From Indolivaga macrotermitis (GTDB lineage Bacteria; Bacteroidota; Bacteroidia; Bacteroidales; Dysgonomonadaceae): DNA of 64,000 nt. Shown here in pieces: positions 44,781 to 53,240 of the stretch. Position numbers and translations under genes: made by a program. The notes below the pieces were generated by a model. It was not told the DNA's origin. It saw nothing but the letters and a program-made list of their open reading frames with translations, and searched no databases. Position 1 is the first letter of the stretch, and each line of letters opens with the position of its first letter. Where the stretch lies: positions 153,375-217,374 of the forward strand of contig NZ_FQUC01000007.1 in the NCBI RefSeq assembly GCF_900128985.1, written 5' to 3'.

Positions 44781-45626
44781 TTAATCTTCAGGTAAGTCTT
44801 CAGGCATTACCTTACCCGAACCATATACTTTACGTTCTACATTTGTAGGATTTCCTTTGTAAAATACGCGACCGCTACCGTTGATACGTCCTTTCAGATA
44901 GCCCGAGCTGTTGGCATGGATTATACCATTACCGTTCACACCATTATCCGAATTTTCAGATTTCACATCCGAAGCTTTTATTATACCGTTACCTTTCACT
45001 CTGAAGTGAGTCAGGTTTGCAACACCGCCTTTAGCTGTAACAGTTCCCGATCCTGAAATAGAAGCCGAAAAACGGGAAGCCTTCACCTCATCCACTTCTA
45101 CCTTACCCGAACCGCTTATATACAATTCAAGCTCAGGAGACTGCAGCATATCTGCTTTCAGCATACCATTTCCTTTGATATAAACTTTCACCGAACTTCC
45201 GGCAATCTGGTTTTGAGTAACCAAAAGGCTCGATCCGAAAACCGAAAGCTTCAGTTTTCCCAGATTCATATCACCGTTCAATACCACTTTAGAGTTTCCT
45301 GTCAGTGTTACTTCTTCCAAACTTTTTGAATTGGTATAGATTTTAATATTTGCTTCTTCGTTGTAAAAATTTACACCCGAATTACCGATGTTACTTTTTA
45401 CCGATAATTCTCCCGACTGGCTCGATATATCTACGTTTTTCATATAGTCTTCGCCTGCTTCTATACGCAAATAAGGGCTTTCGGTAGATTTATTTTCATA
45501 AATAACTTCACAGCGTCCTGTTACGGAAAGTTTCGAATAATTTCCGATTGTTCTGATTTCAGACTTTACCTGACTATATGCGCATAAAGTAAGTAAACTG
45601 AATAAAATACTAAATGTTAATTTCAT
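44781..45626 (-). CDS. Secreted GIN-domain (DUF2807) protein
   Basis: A 281-residue exported protein; the start at 45626 gives the signal peptide MKLTFSILFSLLTLCAYSQ, whereas 24 preceding codons look unrelated. The mature part begins SEIRTIGNYSKLSVTGRCEV and runs as repeating short strands with GSG motifs (ISGSGKVEVDEV, ISGSGTVTAKGG, INGSGRVFYKG), the mark of the putative autotransporter-adhesin head GIN domain, a right-handed beta helix. Function in Bacteroidota is unknown; an envelope or stress role is often supposed. It stands alone after a shared terminator. Confidence 0.85.
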   Translation of the reverse strand: MKLTFSILFSLLTLCAYSQVKSEIRTIGNYSKLSVTGRCEVIYENKSTESPYLRIEAGEDYMKNVDISSQSGELSVKSNIGNSGVNFYNEEANIKIYTNSKSLEEVTLTGNSKVVLNGDMNLGKLKLSVFGSSLLVTQNQIAGSSVKVYIKGNGMLKADMLQSPELELYISGSGKVEVDEVKASRFSASISGSGTVTAKGGVANLTHFRVKGNGIIKASDVKSENSDNGVNGNGIIHANSSGYLKGRINGSGRVFYKGNPTNVERKVYGSGKVMPEDLPED

Positions 45627-45752
45627 AAATACATTATTTGATTGAGTATCTGATAAGAGTGTATTTTTATCGCTTTTGCATAATGGTAAAGCAGACAAAA
45701 ACTCTTATCAAGTGTTGTTTATTACTGGCAAATATATAAAAATATTACTATT

Positions 45753-46589
45753 TTACGCTTTCTCACAATCGATTACAACAAATGGAATTGTGAGTTTAAA
45801 GCATCCGTCACGCTCAGAAATAGTATCTATATGTTTAATTATTTCCTTGAATATCTCTTCTATCTTATCTTGAGGAACCAACTTTTTCCAACTGCCAAGA
45901 AAACTTGAGTTTATTAAGAAATAACTGAACATAGACTTTCCATCCGCAAATTTATACTCGAATTTATCTGTTACAATATTCGTTACTTCAAAAGAGTTGT
46001 CATTCAATTTTTTACAAACTTCATCAACAGGTTTTCGCATTTTATAAATATGCCGGTGCATATCTTCAATTTCTTTATTCAGTCCTTTTTCGGATAACAC
46101 TTCACTCATTATATCATAGAATTCGATCATCGATTCGTTAGTATTCATGGTCAGTACAAATTGTCCCCCACTCTTCGTAATGCGGCTACACTCGTTTAGT
46201 GTCTTGTCAAGATCCGCAACATTGTTTATACCATTATTACTGGTAATAAGATCTATCGAATTATCGGGTAAAGGTATATTTTCAGCTACACCCGTAATTA
46301 TTTCTATATTTTCTATACCATAAATTTTTATCTTTCTCTGTACTTTTTTGGTAGCTGCTTCCCAAGGATCAATTCCATACACTTTACAAGTATCACCAAG
46401 ACGCATCGCGAGTTCAGTTAAAGGAAATCCGGCACCAAAACCAATATCCAAAGCTTTTATATTTTTCCTGATCGTTATACTATCAAATAACCTGATACCA
46501 AATGGTGCTGACCAGAATGGTAATTCGTCCAAGACTTCCAAAAATTCATCAGAATCATAATCGAAAGTGGTATATAAAAATTTATCCAT
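45753..46589 (-). CDS. Class I SAM-dependent methyltransferase
   Basis: A 278-residue methyltransferase of unknown substrate. The SAM-binding motif is ALDIGFGAGFPL (about 48-59), with acidic residue in YGIDPWEA, then NIPLPDNSIDLITSNNG and GGQFVLTMNTNES, in the order of the UbiE/Methyltransf_11 group. The N-terminal ~40 residues (FDYDSDEFLEVLDELPFW) and C-terminal ~100 residues are not family-wide and may set the substrate. It is transcribed alone from a clear promoter with a mini-palindrome at the -33 box. Confidence 0.82.
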   Translation of the reverse strand: MDKFLYTTFDYDSDEFLEVLDELPFWSAPFGIRLFDSITIRKNIKALDIGFGAGFPLTELAMRLGDTCKVYGIDPWEAATKKVQRKIKIYGIENIEIITGVAENIPLPDNSIDLITSNNGINNVADLDKTLNECSRITKSGGQFVLTMNTNESMIEFYDIMSEVLSEKGLNKEIEDMHRHIYKMRKPVDEVCKKLNDNSFEVTNIVTDKFEYKFADGKSMFSYFLINSSFLGSWKKLVPQDKIEEIFKEIIKHIDTISERDGCFKLTIPFVVIDCEKA

Positions 46590-46618
46590 AGCACGAAATA
46601 TTATATAGTGTTGATTTT

Positions 46619-46661
46619 CAAAGGTAAATTAATTTATACAATTATCAAGGTCTCATACCTT
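46619..46661 (-). promoter_or_regulatory. Methyltransferase promoter with AAGGT-family palindrome at -33
   Basis: On the minus strand TTG (46648-46646), 19-base spacer, TACCTTTG (46626-46619). The palindrome AAGGT-CTCAT-ACCTT (46647-46661) overlaps the -33 box by two bases. Its core AAGGTCTCATACCT is identical to that upstream of ispG. Confidence 0.6.
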
Positions 46662-46766
46662 TTTATTAGTTTTGCTTATAAAACAGCGATAGCAGGTTAT
46701 AATTTTTGAATAAATATCTTTAAAACCTCGTTTCTGCTTAATACTTTTACAACAAAATAAAAAAAT

Positions 46767-47672
46767 ATGCTCCTCCTTTTAGAACCTCAACATTGGACTG
46801 ATTACGAATTAATAGATTCGGGCGACTACGAAAAGCTCGAACGGTTTGGAAAATATATCCTTTCGCGACCCGAACCACAGGCTGTATGGCAAAAGACATT
46901 ACCCGAAAGCGAGTGGCAAAGCATGGCATCCGCAAGCTTTAAACGTGAGAAAGGAAAATCGTCACAAGATGGTAATGAAAGAGGGGAGTGGGTACAGAAA
47001 AAAGGTATGCCCGACCAATGGTTTATCGAGTATAAATACAAAGAAATGCATCTTAAATTCAGGTTGGGACTTACTTCATTTAAACATGTAGGTATATTTC
47101 CGGAACAGGCCGAAAACTGGAATTTTATTTACGATACCGTAAAATCTCTGAAAGTAAATGAACCGAAAGTCCTTAATCTTTTTGCTTACACAGGCGGAGC
47201 ATCTATAGCTGCAAAGAGTGGGGGAGCGGATGTAACTCATGTAGACTCAGTAAAACAAGTTATCAGCTGGTCGAGGGAAAATATGGAAGCATCATCTCTC
47301 GATAATATAAGATGGATAGTAGAAGATGCGCTAAAATTTTGCAGAAGAGAAGTAAAGCGGGGCAAAAAATACAATGGAATTATTCTCGACCCTCCTGCTT
47401 ACGGTCGCGGGCCCGATGGCGAAAGATGGATACTGGAAGATAATATCGCAGAATTAATGTCACTCTGCAGGGATCTGTTAGAAACAGATAACTCTTTCCT
47501 TATATTGAATCTTTATTCGATGGGCTTTTCTTCGGTTATTGCCGAAAATCTTCTTAAAAATTACTTTCCGAATGCCAAAACTATGGAATATGGAGAGCTA
47601 CTAATCCCCGAAAAATCAGGCAAACGCCTTCCCCTAAGCGTATATGCCCGTATTAAAAATATAAGAAGCTGA
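46767..47672 (+). CDS. RlmI/RlmK-like rRNA (nucleobase) methyltransferase
   Basis: A 301-residue SAM-dependent methyltransferase of the Methyltransf_SAM group (RlmI, RlmK). The SAM motif is VLNLFAYTGGASIAA (about 135-149), then the acidic VDSVKQVISWSREN, and the catalytic-loop-like ILDPPAYGRGPDGERW, where DPPxxG is typical. The N-terminal PUA domain of E. coli RlmI is missing; this shorter form is common in the phylum. The likely substrate is a cytosine in 23S rRNA, by family only. It lies immediately before the proposed replication origin. Confidence 0.82.
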   Translation: MLLLLEPQHWTDYELIDSGDYEKLERFGKYILSRPEPQAVWQKTLPESEWQSMASASFKREKGKSSQDGNERGEWVQKKGMPDQWFIEYKYKEMHLKFRLGLTSFKHVGIFPEQAENWNFIYDTVKSLKVNEPKVLNLFAYTGGASIAAKSGGADVTHVDSVKQVISWSRENMEASSLDNIRWIVEDALKFCRREVKRGKKYNGIILDPPAYGRGPDGERWILEDNIAELMSLCRDLLETDNSFLILNLYSMGFSSVIAENLLKNYFPNAKTMEYGELLIPEKSGKRLPLSVYARIKNIRS

Positions 47673-48206
47673 TTTGAATAAAGTTATAGTAACATATAAT
47701 TTTTAATTATTTGATATTAAGATATATAAAACTAAACTATTAGTAATTAAATACTTATTTTTTCATCCGGTTTGTGAATAAAATGTTGATAACTGTTGAT
47801 AGAATTCTGATAAATAAAATTGCATATTTGAAAACTATATTTGTATAGAATATCTATTGAGATTACCCAAATTATTTAACGAAAATTTTCACTTAAGATA
47901 TCATTAAGTTATCAACAGATATTAACAGTGTATTTGAAAAAACTTTTAAACTCCAAGTTTTATCAACAGATGTATAATAAAGTTTGTAAATTGCACTGAA
48001 TTATATAGAAAGGATATTATAAGAATGTTTATAACTATAAGATAAGGGATATATCTGCATTTGATAACTCAAAAAACAAGAAATAAAGAATAAAAAAATA
48101 AACACTATTAACAGCCTATTATTACTACCATATAAGTTTTTTGGGTTTAAAAAGAAAAAGAAAATATAATATCAATTGTGAATAACCTCATTTTATCTTT
48201 AGTGCT
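47673..48206. other. oriC: Probable chromosomal replication origin (oriC)
   Basis: A 534-base, very AT-rich gene-free region with six DnaA-box-like 9-mers: TGTGAATAA (47773-47781), TGTTGATAA (47784-47792) and TGTTGATAG (47794-47802), spaced about 10-11 bases apart; TTATCAACA at 47909-47917 and 47960-47968; and TGTGAATAA again at 48177-48185. Two equal the E. coli consensus TTATNCACA on the minus strand. The stretch 48060-48170 is almost only A and T and could be the unwinding element. G/C bias on the plus strand changes from C-rich to G-rich across this region, as at an origin. dnaA is not in the window, which is not unusual for the phylum. Confidence 0.7.
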
Positions 48207-48725
48207 ATGAAAAAAGTTGTTTTTTTTACTTTGTTTTGTGTTAGTGCTTTTATTTGTTGGTCTCAAAATCCAAAATATAATGTACCGGAAGAGTACAGTT
48301 TGGTTTTACCTGAAGATTATTCGAAATATGAACCTCAGATACTCGAAACAATTGATTGGTATCTTTGGAGATCAGTTGCTTTAGATGCGGATAGACAAAA
48401 AGAAGCTAGCATATTTTTTATGAAATGGATAACAGGATCACCAACCGTGACTGTGGATATACATATTGAATTTATTAAATATACAACTGAAACTCCCGGC
48501 TTATTAATGCCTTTTATAATGGGGTGGGTGAAGTATTCTTTAGAGAATAATTATTCGAAAGACAGGGTAAAAGCATGTAATGCAGGAATAGTGACCGCTG
48601 TTAATTATTATAATAAAAACAAGGGATTTCTATCTGAAAATAAAGAGATAAAAAAATATGAGAATCTGATCAAAAAGAATAAATTGGAAAAATTTATAAG
48701 CGATGTTTTTTCATCTGCAGAATAA
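48207..48725 (+). CDS. Small secreted protein of unknown function
   Basis: A 172-residue protein with a signal peptide (about 1-20, ending CWSQ). I do not recognise a family. The mature part is mostly helical in appearance, with LVLPEDYSKYEPQILETIDW near the start, a hydrophobic middle (PGLLMPFIMGWVKYSLENN), and a Lys-rich C terminus. A promoter-like TATCTTTA lies about 12 bases before the ATG. It is 33 bases upstream of the phosphatase lipoprotein and could be co-transcribed. Confidence 0.6.
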   Translation: MKKVVFFTLFCVSAFICWSQNPKYNVPEEYSLVLPEDYSKYEPQILETIDWYLWRSVALDADRQKEASIFFMKWITGSPTVTVDIHIEFIKYTTETPGLLMPFIMGWVKYSLENNYSKDRVKACNAGIVTAVNYYNKNKGFLSENKEIKKYENLIKKNKLEKFISDVFSSAE

Positions 48726-48758
48726 TAGATTGAATATTAAAAGAAATACATACTATAT

Positions 48759-49811
48759 ATGAAAAAGATTTTTTTAGCACTGACCGTAAGTTCTCTTATC
48801 TTTACAGCCTGTAATAATAGGAACAACACTATGGTTAAGGCTGAATACTCGGGAGAGGATATACGTAATTTGATAGATATAACGAGGGATATAGAAACTA
48901 AAGATGCATCTTTAAACGTTACAGCTGATGGTAAATGGACTGTCTTTGCCGGAAAATCGGTTGATGAAATAGACTTCTCGAAACCTTTCCTGGAAGGGGA
49001 GGGTAGCGGTAATTTTAATTTACAAGTGAATGATACTGCAAGGACTTATTTCCAGATAGTAACTGAAAAAGGAAAAGCTATATTTTCGGATGAACATTTG
49101 CCTATGTCGGGTGGATATAATTTCCGCGATTTAGGCGGTATCAAGACCAAAGATGGTAAATATGTTAAGTGGGGTAAGATATTCAGGTCTGACGATCTTC
49201 ATAACCTTACAGATGCCGATTTGAAATATCTGAATAATATACCTTTGGTATCAATTGTTGATTTTCGTGCACAGGATGAAATAGAAAAAGGGCCCGATAA
49301 AGTGCCTGCATCCGTGAAAGAAGATTATGCTTTGAGTATTTCTCCTGGCGATATTTTAGCTGCCGCTTCTTCTCCTGATGGTTTGACTACAGAACAGGCT
49401 AGTAATATAATGGTAAAAATGAATGAGATACTTGTTACTGATTCGGCTTGTGTAGCTCAGTATAAAAAGTTTTTCGATTTACTTCAAAACGAAGCTAATG
49501 TACCTTTGATGTTTCATTGTTCAGCAGGCAAAGACCGTACCGGTATGGGCTCTGCTCTTATTTTATCGGCATTGGGAGTAGAAGAAAACGTTATTATGGA
49601 TAATTATCTGCAATCTAATATTTATCTGGCTAATAAGTATGCAGGATATATAGCCGAAAGACCCGCTTTAAAGCCGTTTTTCGAAGTTAAACCCGAATAC
49701 CTGAAGGCTGGATTGGATAAGATAAAAAAAGATCATGGAAGCATCGAAAATTATCTGACCAATGTTCTAAATGTGGATATACAAAAAATGAAAGATATGT
49801 ATTTGTATTGA
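48759..49811 (+). CDS. Protein tyrosine phosphatase lipoprotein (PTP/DSP fold)
   Basis: A 350-residue lipoprotein; the lipobox is LIFTAC at residues 14-19. Residues ~120-350 form a tyrosine-phosphatase-like domain with substrate segment GGYNFRDLGGIKTKDGKYV, RSDDLHNLTDAD, and the catalytic P-loop HCSAGKDRTG (about 248-257), in which the Cys attacks phosphate and the Arg holds it. This is the Y_phosphatase3 group, seen in other bacteria as secreted phosphatases acting on phosphotyrosine or phosphoinositides. The N-terminal ~100 residues (beta-rich, KDASLNVTADGKWTVFAGKS) are an added domain. The substrate here is unknown. Confidence 0.85.
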   Translation: MKKIFLALTVSSLIFTACNNRNNTMVKAEYSGEDIRNLIDITRDIETKDASLNVTADGKWTVFAGKSVDEIDFSKPFLEGEGSGNFNLQVNDTARTYFQIVTEKGKAIFSDEHLPMSGGYNFRDLGGIKTKDGKYVKWGKIFRSDDLHNLTDADLKYLNNIPLVSIVDFRAQDEIEKGPDKVPASVKEDYALSISPGDILAAASSPDGLTTEQASNIMVKMNEILVTDSACVAQYKKFFDLLQNEANVPLMFHCSAGKDRTGMGSALILSALGVEENVIMDNYLQSNIYLANKYAGYIAERPALKPFFEVKPEYLKAGLDKIKKDHGSIENYLTNVLNVDIQKMKDMYLY

Positions 49812-49876
49812 TTTAAGGTTCTAATATTGTATAGAATTAGGATATTTACAAATATATTATATTATTCTTGTATAGA

Positions 49877-50107
49877 ATGAAAATATATACACTTATATAT
49901 CAAAAACCGTTACGTGTAAAAACGTATTCGTCACTTGTTGCACTGTTCGAAGATAATTCTCAGGAACAATTAGGTGTAAGTAAGGCAAAACTCGACCGGT
50001 TCGATTTCGACAGTACTTATTATGTAAGTACACGGGTTATTATTACACGATCGGTTCCCTTATCGTCGGGCGATGTAAGAAGGAAAAAATCAGAAGAAAG
50101 GTTATAA
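49877..50107 (+). CDS. Small conserved-looking protein, 76 residues
   Basis: Starts at the ATG at 49877 (MKIYTLIYQKPLRVKTYSSL quoted up to its 20th residue). A TTG three codons earlier is in frame. The protein is basic, without signal peptide or membrane segment, and ends DVRRKKSEERL. The sequence looks like a real gene (balanced amino acids, a position between co-directional genes) but I recognise no family. Possibly a small DNA- or RNA-binding protein; this is a guess from charge. Confidence 0.5.
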   Translation: MKIYTLIYQKPLRVKTYSSLVALFEDNSQEQLGVSKAKLDRFDFDSTYYVSTRVIITRSVPLSSGDVRRKKSEERL

Positions 50108-50138
50108 TTTAATTTATTGTTATTAAATAAAAGTAATT

Positions 50139-50171
50139 AACTGATTATCAGTTTTAGAATACTTATATTTG
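50139..50171 (+). promoter_or_regulatory. Radical SAM gene promoter with a perfect palindrome over the -33 region
   Basis: TATATTTG at 50164-50171 is a good -7 element, with the start codon at 50197. AACTGAT-T-ATCAGTT (50139-50153), a perfect 7-bp palindrome, occupies the -33 position and may be a regulator-binding site. Confidence 0.5.
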
Positions 50172-50196
50172 CACAATTATTCAGATAAAAGAGATA

Positions 50197-50976
50197 ATGT
50201 CAACCATATTGTTCGATCAGATAGTTTTTGGTCCTATTCATAGTAGAAGGTTAGGTAGTTCGTTAGGTGTCAATTTATTGCCTTTTGATGGAAAAGTATG
50301 TTCGTTCGATTGTATTTATTGCGAATGCGGATATAATGAAGATGGGCGTACCAAAACTTCGCTTCCTACACGTGAAGATGTAAAAGCAGCTCTCGACCAT
50401 AAGCTTCACCAACTCAGGGAAGAGAATATTTCTATAGATGTAATTACATTTGCCGGTAATGGCGAACCTACTCTACATCCTCATTTTTCGGGTATAATAG
50501 ACGATACTATAGATTTAAGGAATAAACTTTATCCCGAAGCTAAAATAAGTGTACTGACCAATGCTATGCATATAAACAAAGTGGGTATATTTGAGACTCT
50601 TAAAAAAGTGGATAATAATATTCTTAAACTCGATTCGGCATTTATAGAAACAGTTCGTTTGATAGATCAACCGGCTGCTCCCAGCTATAGTATAGAAAGG
50701 CAGATAGAATTATTTAAAAAGTTTGAAGGAAATTTTATTCTTCAGACAATGTTTTTAAAAGGTTCTCATAATGGAAAAAGTATAGATAATACATCACCCC
50801 GTGAAATAGAGGCATGGCTGAAGATAATAGAGATAACCAAGCCTAAGGAAGTGATGATCTATACCATTGACAGAGAAACACCTGAGAAAAATTTAGAAAA
50901 AGTATCTGTTGAAAAATTACGTGAAATTGGAACAGAAGTACAGAAATTAGGAATAAAAGTAAATATAGCAGGTTAG
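50197..50976 (+). CDS. Radical SAM protein
   Basis: A 259-residue radical SAM enzyme. The [4Fe-4S] cluster motif is CSFDCIYCEC (about 35-44, CxxxCxxC), followed by the glycine motif TFAGNGEPTLHPHF. N-terminal GPIHSRRLGSSLGVNLLP is a feature of a conserved uncharacterised group that also includes proteins annotated as wyosine-related or Fe-S oxidoreductases; I cannot name the reaction. No C-terminal extra cluster domain is visible. It is expressed from its own promoter. Confidence 0.85.
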   Translation: MSTILFDQIVFGPIHSRRLGSSLGVNLLPFDGKVCSFDCIYCECGYNEDGRTKTSLPTREDVKAALDHKLHQLREENISIDVITFAGNGEPTLHPHFSGIIDDTIDLRNKLYPEAKISVLTNAMHINKVGIFETLKKVDNNILKLDSAFIETVRLIDQPAAPSYSIERQIELFKKFEGNFILQTMFLKGSHNGKSIDNTSPREIEAWLKIIEITKPKEVMIYTIDRETPEKNLEKVSVEKLREIGTEVQKLGIKVNIAG

Positions 50977-50991
50977 AATCAGGATTTTTTA

Positions 50992-50999
50992 TAATTTTG
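50992..50999 (+). promoter_or_regulatory. Promoter -7 element of the scramblase-like gene
   Basis: TAATTTTG, 41 bases before the ATG at 51041. Confidence 0.5.
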
Positions 51000-51040
51000 T
51001 CGCACATATTGAACAACAGTAATTTATACACACATTTATT

Positions 51041-51640
51041 ATGGATAATAATTTTCCTCAGTTTTTCGAAACTAATGAGTATTTTATAGATCAGAAAGTA
51101 AATTTCTTCAAATTTGAAGCTGAATATAAGGTATTTAATCAAGAAGGTAACCAAATCGGACTTATCAGACAAAGAATTTCTACAGGGCATAAACTATTGC
51201 GCCTGATTTTAGGTAAAGCTATGATGCCTTTCCTTCTCGAAATCGTAGATGTTAATGGTAATACTCTGGCAGTAATAAAGAGAGGCTGGACTTTCTTTAT
51301 GTCTGAGATTGCAGTATTGGATGGTCACAATCAGTTATTGGGTCTGATCAAACAAAAATGGGCGTTTTTGAAACCTACATTCCATATTATGGATGCTAAA
51401 CGCAGTAAAATTGCTCAGATTAAAGGAGACTGGAAAGGATGGAACTTCGTTATATCTGCTCCGGATGAATCACCTATCGGTACTATTAACAAAAAATGGG
51501 CTGGTGCGATGAAAGAAGTATTCACTACAGCTGATAAATACAATGTATCGATAAAAGAAGAATATCAGGAAAATACCGATAAGATTGTTGTGGTTTCCAC
51601 AGCGATTACTATCGATATGGTACTGAAAGAATCTAAATAA
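51041..51640 (+). CDS. Scramblase / LURP-one-like (tubby-fold) protein
   Basis: A 199-residue protein with repeated beta-strand motifs (FKFEAEYKVFNQEGNQIGLI, FLLEIVDVNGNTLAVIKRG, EIAVLDGHNQLLGLIKQKW, FHIMDAKRSKIAQIKGDW), the pattern of phospholipid-scramblase-related and LURP-one proteins with a tubby-like closed barrel. It has no signal peptide. A lipid-binding or membrane-surface role is expected from the fold, without evidence for the reaction in bacteria. It is a single-gene unit ended by a strong terminator. Confidence 0.78.
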   Translation: MDNNFPQFFETNEYFIDQKVNFFKFEAEYKVFNQEGNQIGLIRQRISTGHKLLRLILGKAMMPFLLEIVDVNGNTLAVIKRGWTFFMSEIAVLDGHNQLLGLIKQKWAFLKPTFHIMDAKRSKIAQIKGDWKGWNFVISAPDESPIGTINKKWAGAMKEVFTTADKYNVSIKEEYQENTDKIVVVSTAITIDMVLKESK

Positions 51641-51670
51641 GAATCAGGGTATTCAACTCTATAATGTAAA

Positions 51671-51705
51671 AGAGGCTATTCAAATTTATTTTTTGAATAG
51701 CCTCT
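51671..51705 (+). terminator. Intrinsic terminator of the scramblase-like gene
   Basis: A perfect 14-bp stem AGAGGCTATTCAAA (51671-51684) / TTTGAATAGCCTCT (51692-51705) followed by TGTTTTT. Confidence 0.93.
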
Positions 51706-51877
51706 TGTTTTTACTATAAATATTTGATTATTAGTATAATAAATATATATATGAGGTATAATCTATGGCTTATGTAGTATATGGACAAATGAATAACTGA
51801 AAATAATTTGTTCTTAGTTTATATGTAAACTATATTTATGCCCGAATTGTAACTATTATCAGATAACAATACTAATT

Positions 51878-53065
51878 ATGCAAAATAATCACCGTCCGCC
51901 ATTATGGACAGCCGATTTTATTCTGGTGTTCGCATCCAACCTGCTTATGTTTTTTTCATTTTACATGCTCGTTCCTATCTTACCATTCTATCTTTTGGAA
52001 AATCTGGGAACAAGCCGGTCTACTGCAGGGATAGTACTTTCGCTTTATACCATTGCAGCATTATTTATCCGTCCATTTTCAGGATTTTTAGTCGATTCGT
52101 TCAGTCGCAAGCCACTTTATCTAATTTGTTATGGTTTTTTCAGCATTATATTTGCCGGGTATGTTGTGGCAACTATGCTTTTTTTCTTCATTATCCTTCG
52201 TATACTTCACGGATTTGCTTTCGGTATTAATACTGTTAGTGGTAGTACCGTAGCCGTAGATATTATGCCATCCGAACGTCGGGGTGAGGGGATAGGCTAT
52301 TATGGTATGGCTGCGAGTGTTGCTATGGCTGTTGGGCCTGTTATGGGCTTATGGCTGTACAAAAATTATACCTTCGATGTTATTTTTCTGGCTGCATTTT
52401 CAGCCAGTATAATAGGTTTTATCACAATACTCTTCATCAAACCTATAAAGAAAGAACATTCTGGTACGATCGATAAGATGACTTTATCATGGGACAGGTT
52501 CATTCTTCTTAAGGCATTGCCTTGTGTGGCTCTTCTTTTTCTTATGGGCTTTGGCTATGGTGCGGTATCTAATTTTATAGGCTTGTATTCGGGTCAGGTA
52601 AGTTACGATGGTAATGCCGGAATTTTCTTTATAATACTTTCTGTTGGCATCCTGTTGGCACGTTTGCTTTCGGCTCGTGTTATCAACGATGGTAAGGTAG
52701 TCCGTACTATTTATGTAGGCAGTGCTCTGCTTATACTGGCTTTTGGCCTTTTTGTAGTGTGTGATAATCCCGTGTTGTATTATATTATTGCATTGCTTTT
52801 GGGGGCAGGTTACGGGCATATCAATCCGGCTTTCCAGAGTATGTTTATAAGTTTGTCAAAGCATAACCAACGTGGCACAGCTAACGCTACTTATTTCACA
52901 TTTTGGGATATGGGTATTGGTCTGGGTATAGCGGTAGGAGGCTACATTATCGAAAAGCTCGATTTCGGGTGGATGTTTGGATTATCTTCCACGCTCATAA
53001 TAATAGGTACTGTTTACTTTGCACTGGTTTCGTCATCTTATTACCGCAAAAATAAATTGGTGTAA
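51878..53065 (+). CDS. MFS transporter
   Basis: A 395-residue membrane protein with 12 predicted helices. After a short N terminus it shows the major facilitator signature between helices 2 and 3 (GFLVDSFSRKPL, the D-x-x-x-R-K form of motif A) and motif C-like GYYGMAASVAMAVGPVMGL in helix 5. The drug/sugar efflux subfamily (AraJ/YceL-like) is likely; the substrate cannot be read. It is followed by a hairpin terminator and is transcribed alone. Confidence 0.9.
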   Translation: MQNNHRPPLWTADFILVFASNLLMFFSFYMLVPILPFYLLENLGTSRSTAGIVLSLYTIAALFIRPFSGFLVDSFSRKPLYLICYGFFSIIFAGYVVATMLFFFIILRILHGFAFGINTVSGSTVAVDIMPSERRGEGIGYYGMAASVAMAVGPVMGLWLYKNYTFDVIFLAAFSASIIGFITILFIKPIKKEHSGTIDKMTLSWDRFILLKALPCVALLFLMGFGYGAVSNFIGLYSGQVSYDGNAGIFFIILSVGILLARLLSARVINDGKVVRTIYVGSALLILAFGLFVVCDNPVLYYIIALLLGAGYGHINPAFQSMFISLSKHNQRGTANATYFTFWDMGIGLGIAVGGYIIEKLDFGWMFGLSSTLIIIGTVYFALVSSSYYRKNKLV

Positions 53066-53104
53066 CAGTTTATATCAGTAATATATACAGAAATAATTTA
53101 TGAG

Positions 53105-53128
53105 GAAGCTGTTGTAGGGAATAGCTTC
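53105..53128 (+). terminator. Intrinsic terminator of the MFS gene
   Basis: GAAGCT (53105-53110) / AGCTTC (53123-53128), extended by imperfect pairs, followed by TTTTTGTTTTTT. Confidence 0.8.
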
Positions 53129-53186
53129 TTTTTGTTTTTTAACACAGCTATTTAAAAGATAATAGATAACTTTATAAAAACTTTAT

Positions 53187-53199
53187 GGTCTGCGAGACC
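53187..53199. repeat. AAGGT-family mini-palindrome upstream of the oxidoreductase
   Basis: GGTCT-GCG-AGACC, 42 bases before the ATG at 53241. No TAnnTTTG box is apparent nearby. Confidence 0.5.
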
Positions 53200-53240
53200 T
53201 AATTGATGTCAAATTTTAAATAAAAATCACAATCAACATT

